Shown in pieces: positions 21,489 through 32,633 of a DNA stretch of 50,072 nucleotides. Numbering within the stretch: the stretch's first letter is position 1; each line of letters starts with the position of its first letter. A program made the translations under genes and the position numbers. The stretch is from the NCBI GenBank assembly GCA_030267965.1, contig BRYA01000256.1, positions 7,724 to 57,795 of the forward strand. Reading direction: 5' to 3'. Below the pieces are notes generated by a model. It was not told the origin of the DNA and searched no databases. It saw nothing but the letters and a program-made list of their open reading frames with translations. The DNA is from Triparma columacea. Lineage: Eukaryota; Sar; Bolidophyceae; Parmales; Triparmaceae.

Positions 21489-22958
21489 TTAAAATCCGTC
21501 CCCCCTATGCATCCTCCCTTTCATTTTCCCAATTCTTTCCCCCATCCCTTCCCCCTCTCCCTCCATCCCATGTTGTCTCCCTCCAATATTCCTTAAGAAT
21601 TCCCCTTTCTTCCCACCCTCCTCTTCCTTCTCCTCTTCCCCTTTCATAGTTCTTATATTCCTCCCTTTCATAAGTGTTTCCCCATCCTCCATCATTTCCC
21701 GTAACCTCCTTTCCCTATCTTCCCCTCCTCTTTTCCTTTTCCTCCCCTCCTCCCTATTTCTTCTTTCCTCCATTTCTTTCACTTTCTCTTCTTCCCTAAT
21801 CAACCTATAATCCCTCTTAGTTGTTTCCTCCACGCTCTTAACTGTATCCGTAACATCCTTCACGGCAGTCATGACACCTTTTACCTTGAGTCCGTACCCT
21901 TGCACTTTCCTGAACGAAGAACCTTGGACTTCGTCGACGTCGGAACCTGATCCCCCCCCGTCCGAGCCGGAACCATCGTCGTCGCTCCCGCTGCTGCTAT
22001 CGCTGGTGGTGTCCCTCTTCTTGATTTTCTTTGATTTTTTAGATTTTTTCTTCTTATCCTTCTTACTCTTTTTCTTCTTCTCCTTCTTCCTCTTATCCTT
22101 CTTCCCCTTCTTCACCTTCTTAACCTCCCCCCCCTCAACCTTCGCCTGCCACTCCGTATCTTTCCTTAGTTTAGTTTTAACTTTAATTTCCCTCTCCATC
22201 ATATAGCTCATAGGGTCGTTTAATCTCCTTTGAAATTCCTCGTTCCTCTCGTTAACCGTTTGTCCACCCATGAGAAGACCACCAACGACAACCCCCTGCC
22301 CACCACTCGACTCGTCGATGTTGCGGGAATCGTTTACTATCTCTACCTCACTTTTGTCCTTCGCCTCACCCTGAGAATTGGAAGAAATGTTTTGGGGTTA
22401 GCGATTATTACGGTACCTCGTTAGGGGTAAAAGATCCCCCCCCCCCCACACACACTCTTTCCTGCTCATCCCTTAGCTTGCTGTTCCCCACTTAGATCTC
22501 CTGTATAAAGTTTATCGCTCACCTTAAACTTTTCCCCTAGTAGAAACCTCTCTGCATCCTCCTCCACTTCCTCCTTGCTTTTAGCCCCACCTTGGTACAT
22601 CCAGTTCATGCTCATAGCTTCAGCCTCCCCTGCACGGCCGGTTAGTTTGAGCATCTCCTCCTCCTCACGCTCCTCCTTTCGCTGCTGGAGCAGCTCTTTG
22701 ATTCGAGCTTCTTCCTTCTTCTTTTCCTCTTCTTGGATCCAAACCTTCTCTATGTTTGAAGTCTTGGCTGTATGCCAGCTGCGTGTGAGTTGGAAGTGAA
22801 ATTGGGGGTGAGAATAGGGTGAGAATAGGGAACCATCGAGACGATGAAGTGAGATAACATCATTCTGAGTGTTTTACGGTACAAGAGGTTGATAATAAGA
22901 TTGTATGAATATAAGTTAGCGACACGAACCTCTTTTTTTGAAGGAAAGACAACGACAT
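21489..22958 (-). CDS. CWC25: CWC25 pre-mRNA splicing factor
   Basis: Three exons: 22958-22930 (29 nt), 22778-22523 and 22370-21489; 388 aa. The tiny first exon encodes MSLSFLQKK and joins to WHTAKTSNIEKVWIQEEEKK, giving the KKSWH...KVW block that opens CWC25/CIR-N proteins. Exon 2 carries the MNWMYQG motif and FLLGEKFK (YLLGRPID in animals). Exon 3 has DPMSYMMEREIK, a long Lys/Ser spacer and the diagnostic VQGYGLKVKG. The tail is Arg/Glu-rich and ends GRMHRGDGF. Known role: joins the spliceosome for the first transesterification. The first donor is atypical (AG|GTTCGT), but the resulting protein block strongly supports it. Divergent from mS33 over only 132 bp. Confidence 0.87.
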
Positions 22959-23090
22959 TCTGCTTTAAATGGTGGAAGCCTGGTAATTTTTTTGGACACT
23001 CAGAAAAGTCCAAAATTTCTCCAAAAAACAACTTTACGGTCACATTTTACCCCTCTCAATACCCCTACCGCTTCCATCTGCTCTAAAATA
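22959..23090. promoter_or_regulatory. Compact divergent promoter, CWC25 / mS33
   Basis: Only 132 bp separate the two start codons. The region is AT-rich in its left half (ttttttggacactcag). Each gene needs its transcription start here, so the core promoters must abut or overlap. No consensus element recognised. Confidence 0.5.
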
Positions 23091-23375
23091 ATGTCACAAT
23101 CCGCCAAGGCTTTCCGGATAGCCCAAAAATTATTCCAGACCTCTGGTCCGTCCCCGGTCGGTCATCAATCCGGTGCTAAACAGTTACGTCGTAAGCTTGC
23201 CGGTGACAAGATCTCCCGTTACTACCCTGAGGCTATAGAGGGCCATGTTCGTAAGTTCTTCCCAGATTATAAGAGCGTAGAACAGCAACGTCGATTGACT
23301 AAGTTAGCGCAGTTGAGAAGGAGGGGGAAGGGACCACCGCCAAAGGGGAGCGGGAAGAGGAGCAAGAAGAGGTAG
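23091..23375 (+). CDS. MRPS33: Mitochondrial small-subunit ribosomal protein mS33
   Basis: Single exon, 94 aa, start ATG at 23091. Small and very basic. It begins MSQSAKAFRIAQKLFQT (the family has a similar RMSRLSARLFGE start), continues with RYYPEAIEGHVRKFFPDY (compare DWYPNHHTYAELM) and ends with a Lys/Gly/Arg-rich tail (RRGKGPPPKGSGKRSKKR), typical of MRPS33. It should assemble into the head of the mitochondrial small ribosomal subunit. It is the second mitoribosomal gene in 2.5 kb that is divergent from a splicing factor gene. Confidence 0.82.
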   Translation: MSQSAKAFRIAQKLFQTSGPSPVGHQSGAKQLRRKLAGDKISRYYPEAIEGHVRKFFPDYKSVEQQRRLTKLAQLRRRGKGPPPKGSGKRSKKR

Positions 23376-23485
23376 ACGGGTGTTGAATAGTAGCGACAAA
23401 AGAAAACGTAATGAAATACGTACTTGAGCTGTGAAAACGATGATATTTTTATCGCGTCATTTCCTCACTTGCCCCTTTCAAGAAT

Positions 23486-24524
23486 TTACCCTCCGTATTT
23501 CCCTAGCGAGGCCATAATCCAAACGAAGTCCGTCGCTAGGTACTTCCACGCGTTCCCCCCCTCCCCCTCCCCCCCCTTCTTCCCCTTTCCCTTCCCGTCC
23601 CCCCCCCCCGGTGCTGTCGCGTCAATTTTCTTCCCATCCACAAACGCGTGGGTATCATCAGTAACCTCAATAGCATACGGCAGACTCAACGTCCTGTCCA
23701 AATCGCTGCACCACCTCCCAGCCTCCCCAACTAACCCCACCATTTGCACGACCGCCCTTTGGAACGCTCCCCTACCCCAGAGTCCAAAAGATCCGTCTGT
23801 GAATAGGTTGTGGTATGTGTTGTTTGATTTTATGAGGAGCCGGGAGTGGCCTCCGCGGGGGCATACGGTTAACTCGTTGAATGTCTTGCCTGTTGTTGTT
23901 GTGGCGATGTGGAGGAGGAGACACGCGTGACCTAGGGCTAAGGTGGAGCGAAATTAAAGAGGGAAGCAAAGCAAACCACCACACGACATTTTTAAGAGTG
24001 AGAAATAATTACGGGGAGATCAGACTTGACACACACCCACAACCCAGAGACGCACAACCCCCTACTTAGACTTCACTCTCACCTTCAGAAAAATTGATCC
24101 ATTCCTCCTTATTCGAGCTGTTAAGCGGAGGGTGGAAGGGCAAGTTGTTAATCCTCGCGTAAGCCTTGTTAGGTGAGATCTGTATCAAGCTCGGCAGCAC
24201 CGGCGTCGATGATAGGACCTGGTTTCTCTTTAGGAGATCCTTGAATTTTGTTGACTTGGATAACACTGTGGAGAGAGCGTTGGCACGGAGGTGCAGGGCG
24301 GAAGACTCAGAACGGGCAACCTCGTCGCGCTTCTCCAATGCCGAAAGGAGGAGAGACTCAACGTTGTGGAGCTCCTGCTGTGAGGCTTTGAGGGACGCGG
24401 AAAGGGAGGAGGACTCTGTGGTCAGGGAAGTGATCAGGGAATCTATTTCAGACTCAGAGAGGGTCGTCAGATCAGTAGACTCTTGGAGATCGAGAGAAAG
24501 ACGGGAGGACCTCTTTGAGAACAT
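23486..24524 (-). CDS. ATG6: Atg6/Beclin-1/Vps30, short form
   Basis: Two exons: 24524-24083 and 23937-23486; the intron (GTGAGA...CCTTAG) joins G+CC as Ala; 297 aa. Residues about 20-100 form a Ser/Leu-rich coiled coil (LHNVESLLLSALEKRDEVAR). Then PNKAYARINNLPFHPP and EEWINFSEALGHACLLLHIA match the Beclin evolutionarily conserved domain (FRLGRLP...EINAAWGQTVLLLHALA). Next come NELTVCPRGGHSRLL (compare YRLVPYGNHSYL), LPYAIEVTDDT and the last helix AWKYLATDFVWIMASLG. Known role: subunit of the Vps34 PI3-kinase complexes in autophagy and endosomal sorting. It is about 150 residues shorter than animal Beclin; the N-terminal BH3 region is absent unless an upstream exon was missed. Confidence 0.83.
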
Positions 24525-24745
24525 GGCTTCAGAGAAGTTCTTCGAGGGAACTGCCAGGGGGTTGGATTTATTTCGTCTTCTTGAGATATTTTAGGAAAGA
24601 GACGAAGCAAATTGATAGTTTAGCGGTCACAAATGATTCGCTTGAGCTCGAGGAAGGCGAATGTACGAGTTAAAATGGTGAAGATGAGAATAAATTTGCC
24701 CCTCAACCCTTCTTTACAATTTCACCCCCTTAACCGTCATTCGCA
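24525..24745. promoter_or_regulatory. Divergent promoter, Atg6 / p47
   Basis: 221 bp between start codons of an autophagy gene and a Cdc48-cofactor gene. Upstream in-frame methionines on the plus strand (24633 onward) belong to another frame and are not used. No obvious element beyond AT-rich patches. Confidence 0.4.
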
Positions 24746-25774
24746 ATGCCTAGAATCGCAACACTGCACGATAAACCATCAGGAGACTCAAATGATGAAA
24801 ACGATGAGGAAACACGCTACGTGGGAGGCACAGACAACAGAGGGGGGGGATCCGGACTTGCTGTTCTTCCCAATGGAGAGGGTGGTGGGGACGCAACAGG
24901 AGATCTAATGGCTGCGGCCAGGGCTGGAGGTTCCGATGGAAGGCCTGTGTCCGAGAATGCGGCTGTAATCACAATGTGGAAGAATGGTGAGCAGCACCTC
25001 CGACGCCTCCATGGGACTCCTTTTCTAACCCAACCCTCCATGACGTTTTTCAGGGTTCCAAGTGAACAACGGCCCATACAGGGCCCTCAATGACCCCGAG
25101 AACGCCGTTTTCCTCCGCACCCTCGCAGAGGGTAGGGTTCCTGCTGAGCTGCTTCCTCCCCCCCCTCCAGCGGGCACTCCACCGGGAGCTCCCACCCCCA
25201 TTGACGTCAAGCTGGAGGACAACAGAGACCAGGAGTACGTGCCTCCGGACTACATCGCATTCTCGGGGGGAGGGAACTCACTCAAGGCTGAGGGGGGGGA
25301 GGAGGAGGTTGAGGCTGTGGGTGCTAGTGAAGGTGAGAAGCGGGAGGGGGGGGGAGAGGGGGGGGGCGAGCGGAGCGACTCGGTCATTAGGGGAGGGGGG
25401 GCTGTGAGCATCGCCCACTAGACTCTTCAAACACAACACACTTCCGAACCCACTCTTCTCACCCCACTTTGTAAACGCTGCTCTCTCTCTCTCTCTCTCT
25501 CCCAACCTCCTTTACAGCCGCCCCCGTCGTCGACGAGTCTGCTGAGGTCGTCAAGATTGCCGTCCGCACCCTCACCGGTGGGCGGATAGTGATATCCCTC
25601 AACCTTAGCCACACGATCCGCGACCTCTCCTACCTGATCAACCAGGAGACCTCCACCCCGCCAGGCACTTATGTGCTGATGGAGGGTTTCCCGCCGAAGA
25701 GACTCACGGACGGGACCGTCACGATTGAGAGCGCGGGATTGAAGGGGGGGCAGGTGCAGATGAAGAAGGTGTAG
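24746..25774 (+). CDS. p47/Shp1-type Cdc48 cofactor (SEP + UBX)
   Basis: Three exons: 24746-24986, 25054-25332 and 25518-25774; 258 aa, all phases fit. Residues about 25-40 have the RYVGG and SGLAVLP motifs seen in the p47 linker. The SEP domain runs about 70-135: ITMWKNGFQVNNGPYRALND, then FLRTLAEGRVPAELL and KLEDNRDQEYVPP. The UBX domain is about 180-258 (VKIAVRTLTGGRIVISLNLS, then YVLMEGFPPKRLTDGTVTIE). Known role: adaptor of Cdc48/p97 in membrane fusion and protein degradation. The N-terminal UBA domain of animal p47 is not present here; the protein starts only about 25 residues before the linker. Intron 2 contains a (CT)n tract at about 25482-25502. Confidence 0.87.
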
Positions 25775-25917
25775 GCTGGGAGCCGTAAGGGGGCAAGCAA
25801 TCAGATGAGGCTTCCTAACAAAAAAACCAGCCATGATGTCTTGTAAAAAGCCAAACGTTTTTGCTTCCACAAACACAAGCCCCTCCCCCCCTTCCCCCTC
25901 CCCCCCTCCCATCACAT

Positions 25918-28900
25918 TTACTTCTTCCCCTTCCCCTTCCCCTTCCCCTTCTTGTCGTCTCCTCCTCCCTCCGCCTCCTTCTTTGCCTTCTCCTTCTCGT
26001 CTCTCCTCTTCTTTAAGTCCGTGACAACCGTCGTGAAATCCAAGTACCTCTTGTTATCTTCCTGGTACGTTACGACCTGTCTCGCCAGTGAGTTGATGAA
26101 TTCCCCCTCCTTCAAAGGCCTCTTCTTCAAACTCTGGACCCGACGAGGTGTCAGGGTCTGCCTGATGCTTCTGTAGATGCTCCCTGCACTGTACCCTTCG
26201 CTAATGTGGGCCAACGTGCTAATGTCGAAGCCGTCGGGAACTCCCATCCCCCCGAGTTCATTTGATATGAAGTCCCTCCACAGCAGCACCCTGTCGGGGT
26301 AATTTGGGTAGGGGAAGTACAAAAACTTCTCGAAGAAGCCCTGCTTCTCGGGCTTCCCCTTGCCGGTGAACTTGGCAACCTTCAAGTCCGCCTTTTCAGG
26401 GTTCGTGCACGTCCCGATACAAATCACTCTGTGCTCGGGCTTAAGGGCCTGGTTCTTATAGATGAGGAGGTCCTTCTGGAACCTCTTGAGGTCTGGTCCG
26501 GGAGGGCCCTCGTCTGCGCCCTTCTTCTTCTTCTTGCCCTTTTTGGCGACAAAGTAGTCGGCGGCCTGGTCAAAATATATGACGACGGGCGCAAAGGCCT
26601 CATGGGTGGCGACCTTGAAGACGAAGTGGAGGATCTTGGTCGCCTCCTTGGCCTGGAACTTGCCCTCGAGCTTCTCTGGGGATATGTTGATAAAGAGCGC
26701 TCCCATCTCCGCGGCGACGGCCTTTGCCATCATGGTCTTCCCACTCCCGTTGGGTCCGTAGAGCATGATGCTCCTGACGTTGTTCTCCGGTAGCACCTTC
26801 TTCTTGATCTCGTTGCTCCCCAAGGGCAAAATCCCGTACTCTGTCATGGCCGCCCTAAGCTGGGCCATGCTGGGGTTCTGAGGCATCCACTGGTTCTTCG
26901 AATCCTTCTTTTGCTGGGTGTCGATGACCCTGCCGAGGTAGTTGAAGTCCCCGATGAGATCCTTGACCCTCGTGCTTCCGGGGGAGCAGATCATCTTGTG
27001 CTCCACGAGGACGCTCAACATGAACTCCTCGTCCATACTCTGGCCCTTGCACAGCTTCTCTCCCGGAAGCGGCTTCTCCTTCTTCCCCTTGCCCTTCTTT
27101 CCCTTTTTGCCTCCCTTCTTTCCCTTTTTGCCTCCCTTCTTTCCCTTCTTCCCCTTCTTCCCCTTGCTGTCGGCGTGGAGCATCTTGATCTTCGCCAGGC
27201 TCATGAGGAGCATCTCGTCAACGTTTTTCTTCAACTCTTCCTGCACCTGCTTTCGGATAATACGTCTCTTTGCGAGCTCCTCGTCGTGCTTTTGCTCGAA
27301 GTTGTACATTTCGCTGTTAGGGTCGTACTCCGGCCTCTCGTCCCACTCGTCCATGAACTCCTCGACATGGACGTCCATGGACTCCGTCAGCTCAGTCCTT
27401 CCGTCTAGCGTGGGCTTTTCCACTGGCTTAGCCTCCTTCTCCTTCCCCTTCCCCTTCTTCCCTTTATCCTTCTTTCCCTTGTCGTCCTTCTTGTCTTTCC
27501 CCTTCCCCTTCCCTTTGCCATCGTCGGCCGGCTCCTCCTCTACAGGAGGGGGGTTCTTCATCAAGTAGTACCCCTCGAGGTCGTCGGGGATCTCCCCAGT
27601 TTTGGCAATTTGGTCAGTGACCCACTGGGTTCTCTCCTCCCTCTCCTTGTCCCTCATCTCCGGGCCCTCTTCCTCCATGACCTCGATCTTGAGGTCTTCG
27701 AGGGCCTTTTCGTAGGCCTCCTTATTTTCAAATTGCTCTTGCTTCCTCTTGGAATAAGACATCTGTAGGTCGGTCTCAAGCTCGCTGTTGTCCGTCACCT
27801 TGGGCTTCATCCCAATAAATACCAGTTCCTCGTCCCTCTCCCTCGTCGCTGTCTTCCTACTGAAATATCCCCTGAACAGCCTCTGGATGTTGGCCGCAGC
27901 AATTTCGTTGTCCATTTCCACGCCGTTGCTGCTGTCGATGAAGTTCTTCTTCTTTCTGTCCTCGTCCCTGAGGTCCTTGAGGAAGTTAGCCCTCTGCTTT
28001 CCCTGCCTGCCCCTCTCGTTCCTCTGGATCGCCTCGATGGCATCCGCGAAGCTCATCTCGGCGGTGGCGACGGCAAGGCTGTCCTCGGGCTCGACCGGGA
28101 TGCTCTCCTCACCATGGGCCATTCCCATCATCACCTTGACCATCTTGTCCCTGGTGTTGTGGTGGTGCGCGCTATCCTCCTTGAAGTACCGGGGGATCGG
28201 GACCTCCATCGTGGAGGGAGGGAGCTTCAGGTCACTAAGGATGTCGTCGAGGTTGACGTACTCCCAAGGGAAGGGAGGCTGGTCCCCTGCGTCCACCGTG
28301 ACGTCGGGGTTCGGGGGGTACCACTTCACGAGCATGTGGCGAAGCTCGATCACGCGCCTGATGACGAGCTCGAGGGTCATCTTCACGTCGATGCGCTTTT
28401 GGGGGTGCACCATGGAGTCGTAGCATTTCTCTAGCTTCTCGAATATCTGCATATATTTTATGTAGAGGACGGCGTAGTGCTGGAACGCTTCAATGATGAG
28501 GGGGTCCTGGAGCTCAGCTGTGTGGAAGAGAGGGCGTGGTGGGTGCGGAAGGGGGGGTAGGGGTGTTGGGGTAAGCATGTTGGAGGAAGTGTGACAGGTA
28601 GTGACAGAGTCTTGGACAGTAACCAATTCACAGAGTGCCGTAAGATACAATTGAAAGAGCCAGAGCAGGCAGCAAATAGTTGCGACCCTTTGCTCATACC
28701 CACTTCGCTCTTCCCCAATCTCCTCCTGCCCCCCCCCTCCTCGATCAACCCCCCCTGGTGCTTGGGCTTACCTGAACCCTCATTACCCTCCTCCGAGAGA
28801 ACGTGCTCAATATGCACCTGCTCTCCGAGAACAGTCATGGCCTCCTGCCACATGACATCATATGACCTAGGGGGGGAGAGAAGAGAGACACAAGAGAGAG

Positions 28901-29046
28901 GGAGGGGAGGACGAGGCAAGGTATGGGGTTAGGGATAATTGAGATGGGCACTTTTAGACGCTTCCATTACATGCAGGCCCCGTTCTATGACGATCAATAC
29001 CAACAAGCTCACAAAAAATACCAAACGCTACTCACTTGTTAGCCAT
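25918..29046 (-). CDS. DRC11: DRC11/IQCA1, flagellar nexin-dynein regulatory complex
   Basis: Three exons: 29046-29036 (11 nt, encoding MAN plus two bases), 28866-28772 and 28517-25918; about 900 aa. Exon 2 encodes SYDVMWQEAMTVL, matching the family start (YNKLW...AQ). Then KYMQIFEKLEKCYDSMVHPQKR and EVPIPRYFKED are highly diagnostic of IQCA1/DRC11. One IQ motif follows (NIQRLFRGYFSRKTATRERD). The middle holds Lys/Gly-rich low-complexity blocks. A C-terminal AAA domain carries Walker A GPNGSGKTMMAK; the Walker B region reads VVIYFDQAADYF with Gln in place of Glu, so ATP hydrolysis may be weak. Known site: between outer doublet microtubules of motile axonemes. Its presence implies a flagellate stage. 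Confidence 0.92.
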
Positions 29047-29159
29047 TTTGAGACAAAAGTGGCTCGTCGGTTGGGGCGGGCCAAAAGCAAAAATAGACTT
29101 TCCACCTGTTCATCACCCTTCAACTGCGTCTCGTCAATTTCCAAGCGCAAACACAACCC
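29047..29159. promoter_or_regulatory. 113-bp divergent promoter, DRC11 / RCC1-IPT
   Basis: The shortest divergent promoter in the window. Both start codons are within 113 bp, so the two transcripts probably share one nucleosome-free region. No clear X-box or other ciliary element was recognised. Confidence 0.5.
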
Positions 29160-32100
29160 ATGAACGACCTACACTCCGGTGACGTATTCGACTGGGGCGA
29201 TAGTAAGGATGGGCCATCTAACCTCTCCCCTAACTTACCCTTCAGAGGCGACCAGGTGAGGTACCGGAAGGTTGATTTTGTCACCTTAAGTGCCCATGCT
29301 CCCCCTTTGTGCACTCCCCGCTGCCTCATGTTTACTTCGATAATCCAAAAACGGACAACATTCCCCCTCGCTATGTCCCTATAGTACCACCATTGCCCCC
29401 CCCCCCTTTCCACTAACTCCCCCCCCCCCCGCATCCCCCCCTGCACCCCACCAGCTGACCAACATTTGTGGGGGTTACGGCTCCGCGGTTATAATATCTC
29501 CGACTGTGACAACCTTTACGAAAATGTCCAAGAAGCACGCCGTGCAGCCCAACGACCTTCCACCTAACATCAAGGAAATTTCTTTTGGGGAGACTCACGC
29601 CCTCGCCGCCACCACGTCTGGCGAGCTTTACTCTTGGGGCAACAGCAAGTGGGGGCAGGTAGGGCTTGGTGCCAAGGCTTCTCTGTCGAGTCGTCCCAGG
29701 AGGGTCACCGCAGCTCTCGATGGCAAAGTTGTTGTCCAGACGTCATGCGGGGCCTCTCACTCTGCCGTCCTGACTGACACCGGAGACGTCTACACGTGGG
29801 GGAGGGGATTCGAAGGCCAGACTGGGCACGCTTCTAAGGCCCTCGACGATGCCACGAACGACATCATAACCAGCGTTCAGCTCCTCCCCAAGTGTGTCTC
29901 GTCCTTCACTAAGGACCCGGTGGCCGCCCTTAGCTGTGGGTACAACTTTACCTGTGTCGTGACCAGGGCGGGGGGGGTTTGGAGCTGGGGGGAGGGCGGG
30001 AGTGGACAACTCGGTTTCGGCCGCATCACCAAGCAATCCGTGCCCAAGATAGTCCTGCCCTGCTGCCCCACGACCTCCCAACCCTTTGTCGACATCAGCT
30101 GCGGGTGGGGACACACCCTCGCTCTCACGTCAGGCGGAGAGCTCTACGCTTGGGGCCTTAACACTTACGGCCAACTGGGTCTCGGGGACACCAAGGCTAG
30201 GCAGGAGCCGGCTAGGGTGACGGAGGATGCGGAGGAGGGGGGCGCCTCGGCGCTGCGGTTCTCCAAGATCACAGCCTCCACCAACTACTCCCTTGCCATC
30301 GACTTCCAGGAGTGCCTCTATTCCTTCGGTTGCAACTCCAGCAGCCAACTTGGTCACCCTGACAATAGCCACAGGTTTGTCCCCACCTTTGTCGAGGGCC
30401 TCAAGTCCAAGAAGGTTTCCCTTGTAACTTCCACCGGGAGCAAGACCTACGCTTTCACCCCGACTGCAATTTATAGCGTTGATCCTCCACTGGGTCCCAT
30501 CAGCGGAGGGAGTAAGGTCATGTTCAACGGCGGAGGGTTCTGGGATTCAGAGAACATCGTGGTTAGATTCATGCCCCAGACTACGTCGAAGAAAGCTGTT
30601 ACAAGGGCTGCTGTCGGAGAATTTAGCTACGACGAGGAGACGGGAAAGCAGTACGTTATGGTTAAAACCCCTCGCTTTGCCATGACTGGGCCCGTCACCG
30701 TCGAGATAAGCATGAATGGAACTGACTTCACAAAGGACAAGAGCGAGTTCACTTACTTCGCGGACCCCTCCGTCGGAAAGGTGACCCCGACGTTCTGCAA
30801 TAAGGCCGTTCCGGAACTCATTGAGGTGGACGGAACCAACTACTTCGAGAGCCCCCTTCTCAAGGTCAGGTTCAAGGGCAAAAGTAGCAAGGGCCAGCTC
30901 ATCGTGCCCGCCAAGTTCAAGAGCGTGGTCGTTGGGACTGAAGTTTCCGAGGAGACCGAGGAGGAGGTCGACGTTTACCGCAATTTTGTGGTCTGCAAGT
31001 CCCCCCCCGTCTCCACAGACCTAATTTCAGACGACAAGCTCCCCTGGGAGACGAGGGTGGCGGTTGCACTGAACGGCATCGACTTCAAGACGACAGATAA
31101 GACCTTCATCTTCCACGACTTTACCCCGGACGCTCTCTTCCCGAGCTGCGCTCCCTTCACTGGTAACTGTTGCGTTCAGGTCAAGGGAAAAAGCTTTTTC
31201 GATTCAGGGAAGCTCATCGCCAAATTCAGCTGGCCCTGGATGACGGAGGTGGAAGACGAGGAGGGTCACCTCGTGGAGGTCAGCGAGCCCCAAATTATTT
31301 TGCTGCCCGCCGTGTTTGTAGACAAGAACACTTTGAATGTTGACGTGTATAGTCTGTTGGGCGAGCAAAATGGGGTTGTCAATCTACTCGAGGGGGGCTC
31401 TGATCTCAAGTTCGACGAAGAAAGCGACTTTCTCGACTGCTTGGTGGAAATTAGCATGGATGGCGGGGAGACGTACACTGGAAACAAGCTGGGCTTCAGG
31501 TACTACAATGAGCCAGAGTTTGGAATGGAGCAGGAAAAAAGTGGCCCCATGTCAGGCGAGACTGCAGTCCACTTCACCAGCTCTTCGGCAGGGTGCGGCG
31601 TTAGCAACGAGGCGGTCGTCAAGTTCTTCACCGAGGACGGACTTTTTGAGTCCTTCGTTGATGCCGAGTGCAAAGAAGAACTTGGAGAGGACGGGGAAAG
31701 CATCGGGGTGTTGCAGCTCAGTTGCCTGTCGCCCGAGTTCGTGCTGAAAGAGGTAGAGAGGGAGGACGACGAGGAAGGCGAAGAGGAGGGCAAGTCCGCA
31801 GAGGAGGAGAAGGGAGGCGAGGAGGAGGACGTGGAGGAGGATGCCGAGGACAATGAGGAGCCGGAGGAGAAGGAAGATGCTGGAGACGAGGACGTGGACG
31901 AGGACGCCCCCGTCGTCGTCCCTACCAAAAAGGCTGACATCACCAAGGTGCTCTGCATGGTTGCCTTCAACGGTGTGAACTTTGGAGAAGTCTGCGGCTC
32001 TTTCGACTACTATCCTACACCGGTCATCACGAAACTGAGCTCCGACACCGCGTCCGCGGGCTCAGCGCTGACGGTCGAAGGAGAGAATTTCTTCAGCGGA

Positions 32101-32460
32101 AAGGTTTGGGTCAGGTTCGATAACAGATGTGGGGTCAATACCGTAGTGGAGGGGAACGTCACTTCCTCCGGAGACGTTAGCGTGACAGTTCCAATGCTTC
32201 TCGAGGAAGAGGAGAATGGGGAGGGCGAAGACGGTGCGAAGAGCGAGGATGGGGGAGAGGAGAAGAAGAGTGTTGAGGAGGAGGAGTTGGTGGAGGGGGA
32301 GGATGGCGAGGTTGTCGCGAAGAAAAAGGCAGAATTGCAATTCGCAGTTTCTGTTAGCTTCAATGAGACTAACTTCAGCGTCCAGGAGGAGCTTGCAGAG
32401 GTGGAGTGGATTTTCAAGGGGAGCGCTGAAGAGGAGGAGGAGGAGGAGGAGGAGGCGTGA
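29160..32460 (+). CDS. RCC1-repeat plus IPT/TIG-domain protein
   Basis: Two exons: 29160-29255 and 29455-32460; 1033 aa. Residues about 10-340 form an RCC1-type propeller with repeats such as TSGELYSWGNSKWGQVGLGA, TDTGDVYTWGRGFEGQTGHA and SGGELYAWGLNTYGQLGLGD. From about 370 several IPT/TIG-like immunoglobulin-fold segments follow (VDPPLGPISGGSKVMFNGGG, then similar entries near FPSCAPFTGNCCVQVKG and YPTPVITKLSSDTA), with matching MVKTPRF-like strands. Two strongly acidic Glu/Asp stretches interrupt the last folds, and the protein ends in poly-Glu. No signal peptide or membrane helix. RCC1 propellers can act as exchange factors or scaffolds, so the role here is open. Its shared promoter with DRC11 suggests, but does not show, a flagellar connection. 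Confidence 0.85.
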
Positions 32461-32633
32461 AAGGCGGAAGGAGGGCGTCTTGATAATGTAGCGGCTTGAT
32501 GAAGCGGATTAAACGATAGAAAAGAGAATCGGAAAAATATGTTTTGAGCGAATCGGTGTCTCAATTTATTTCAACAAGTGAACGGGGCTGAGCCTCAAAT
32601 GTAGTTGCAGGTCCTTGCAAGCGCGTATCTGTC

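Noticed and set aside
26911..28423. Plus-strand frames (165, 208 and 211 codons) inside DRC11
   Set aside because: Antisense shadows of Lys/Glu-rich coding sequence, rich in Leu/Phe/Pro as expected from reverse reading.
31503..32564. Serine-rich minus-strand frames opposite the RCC1-IPT acidic region
   Set aside because: Poly-Ser arises from reading Glu/Asp-rich coding DNA in reverse.
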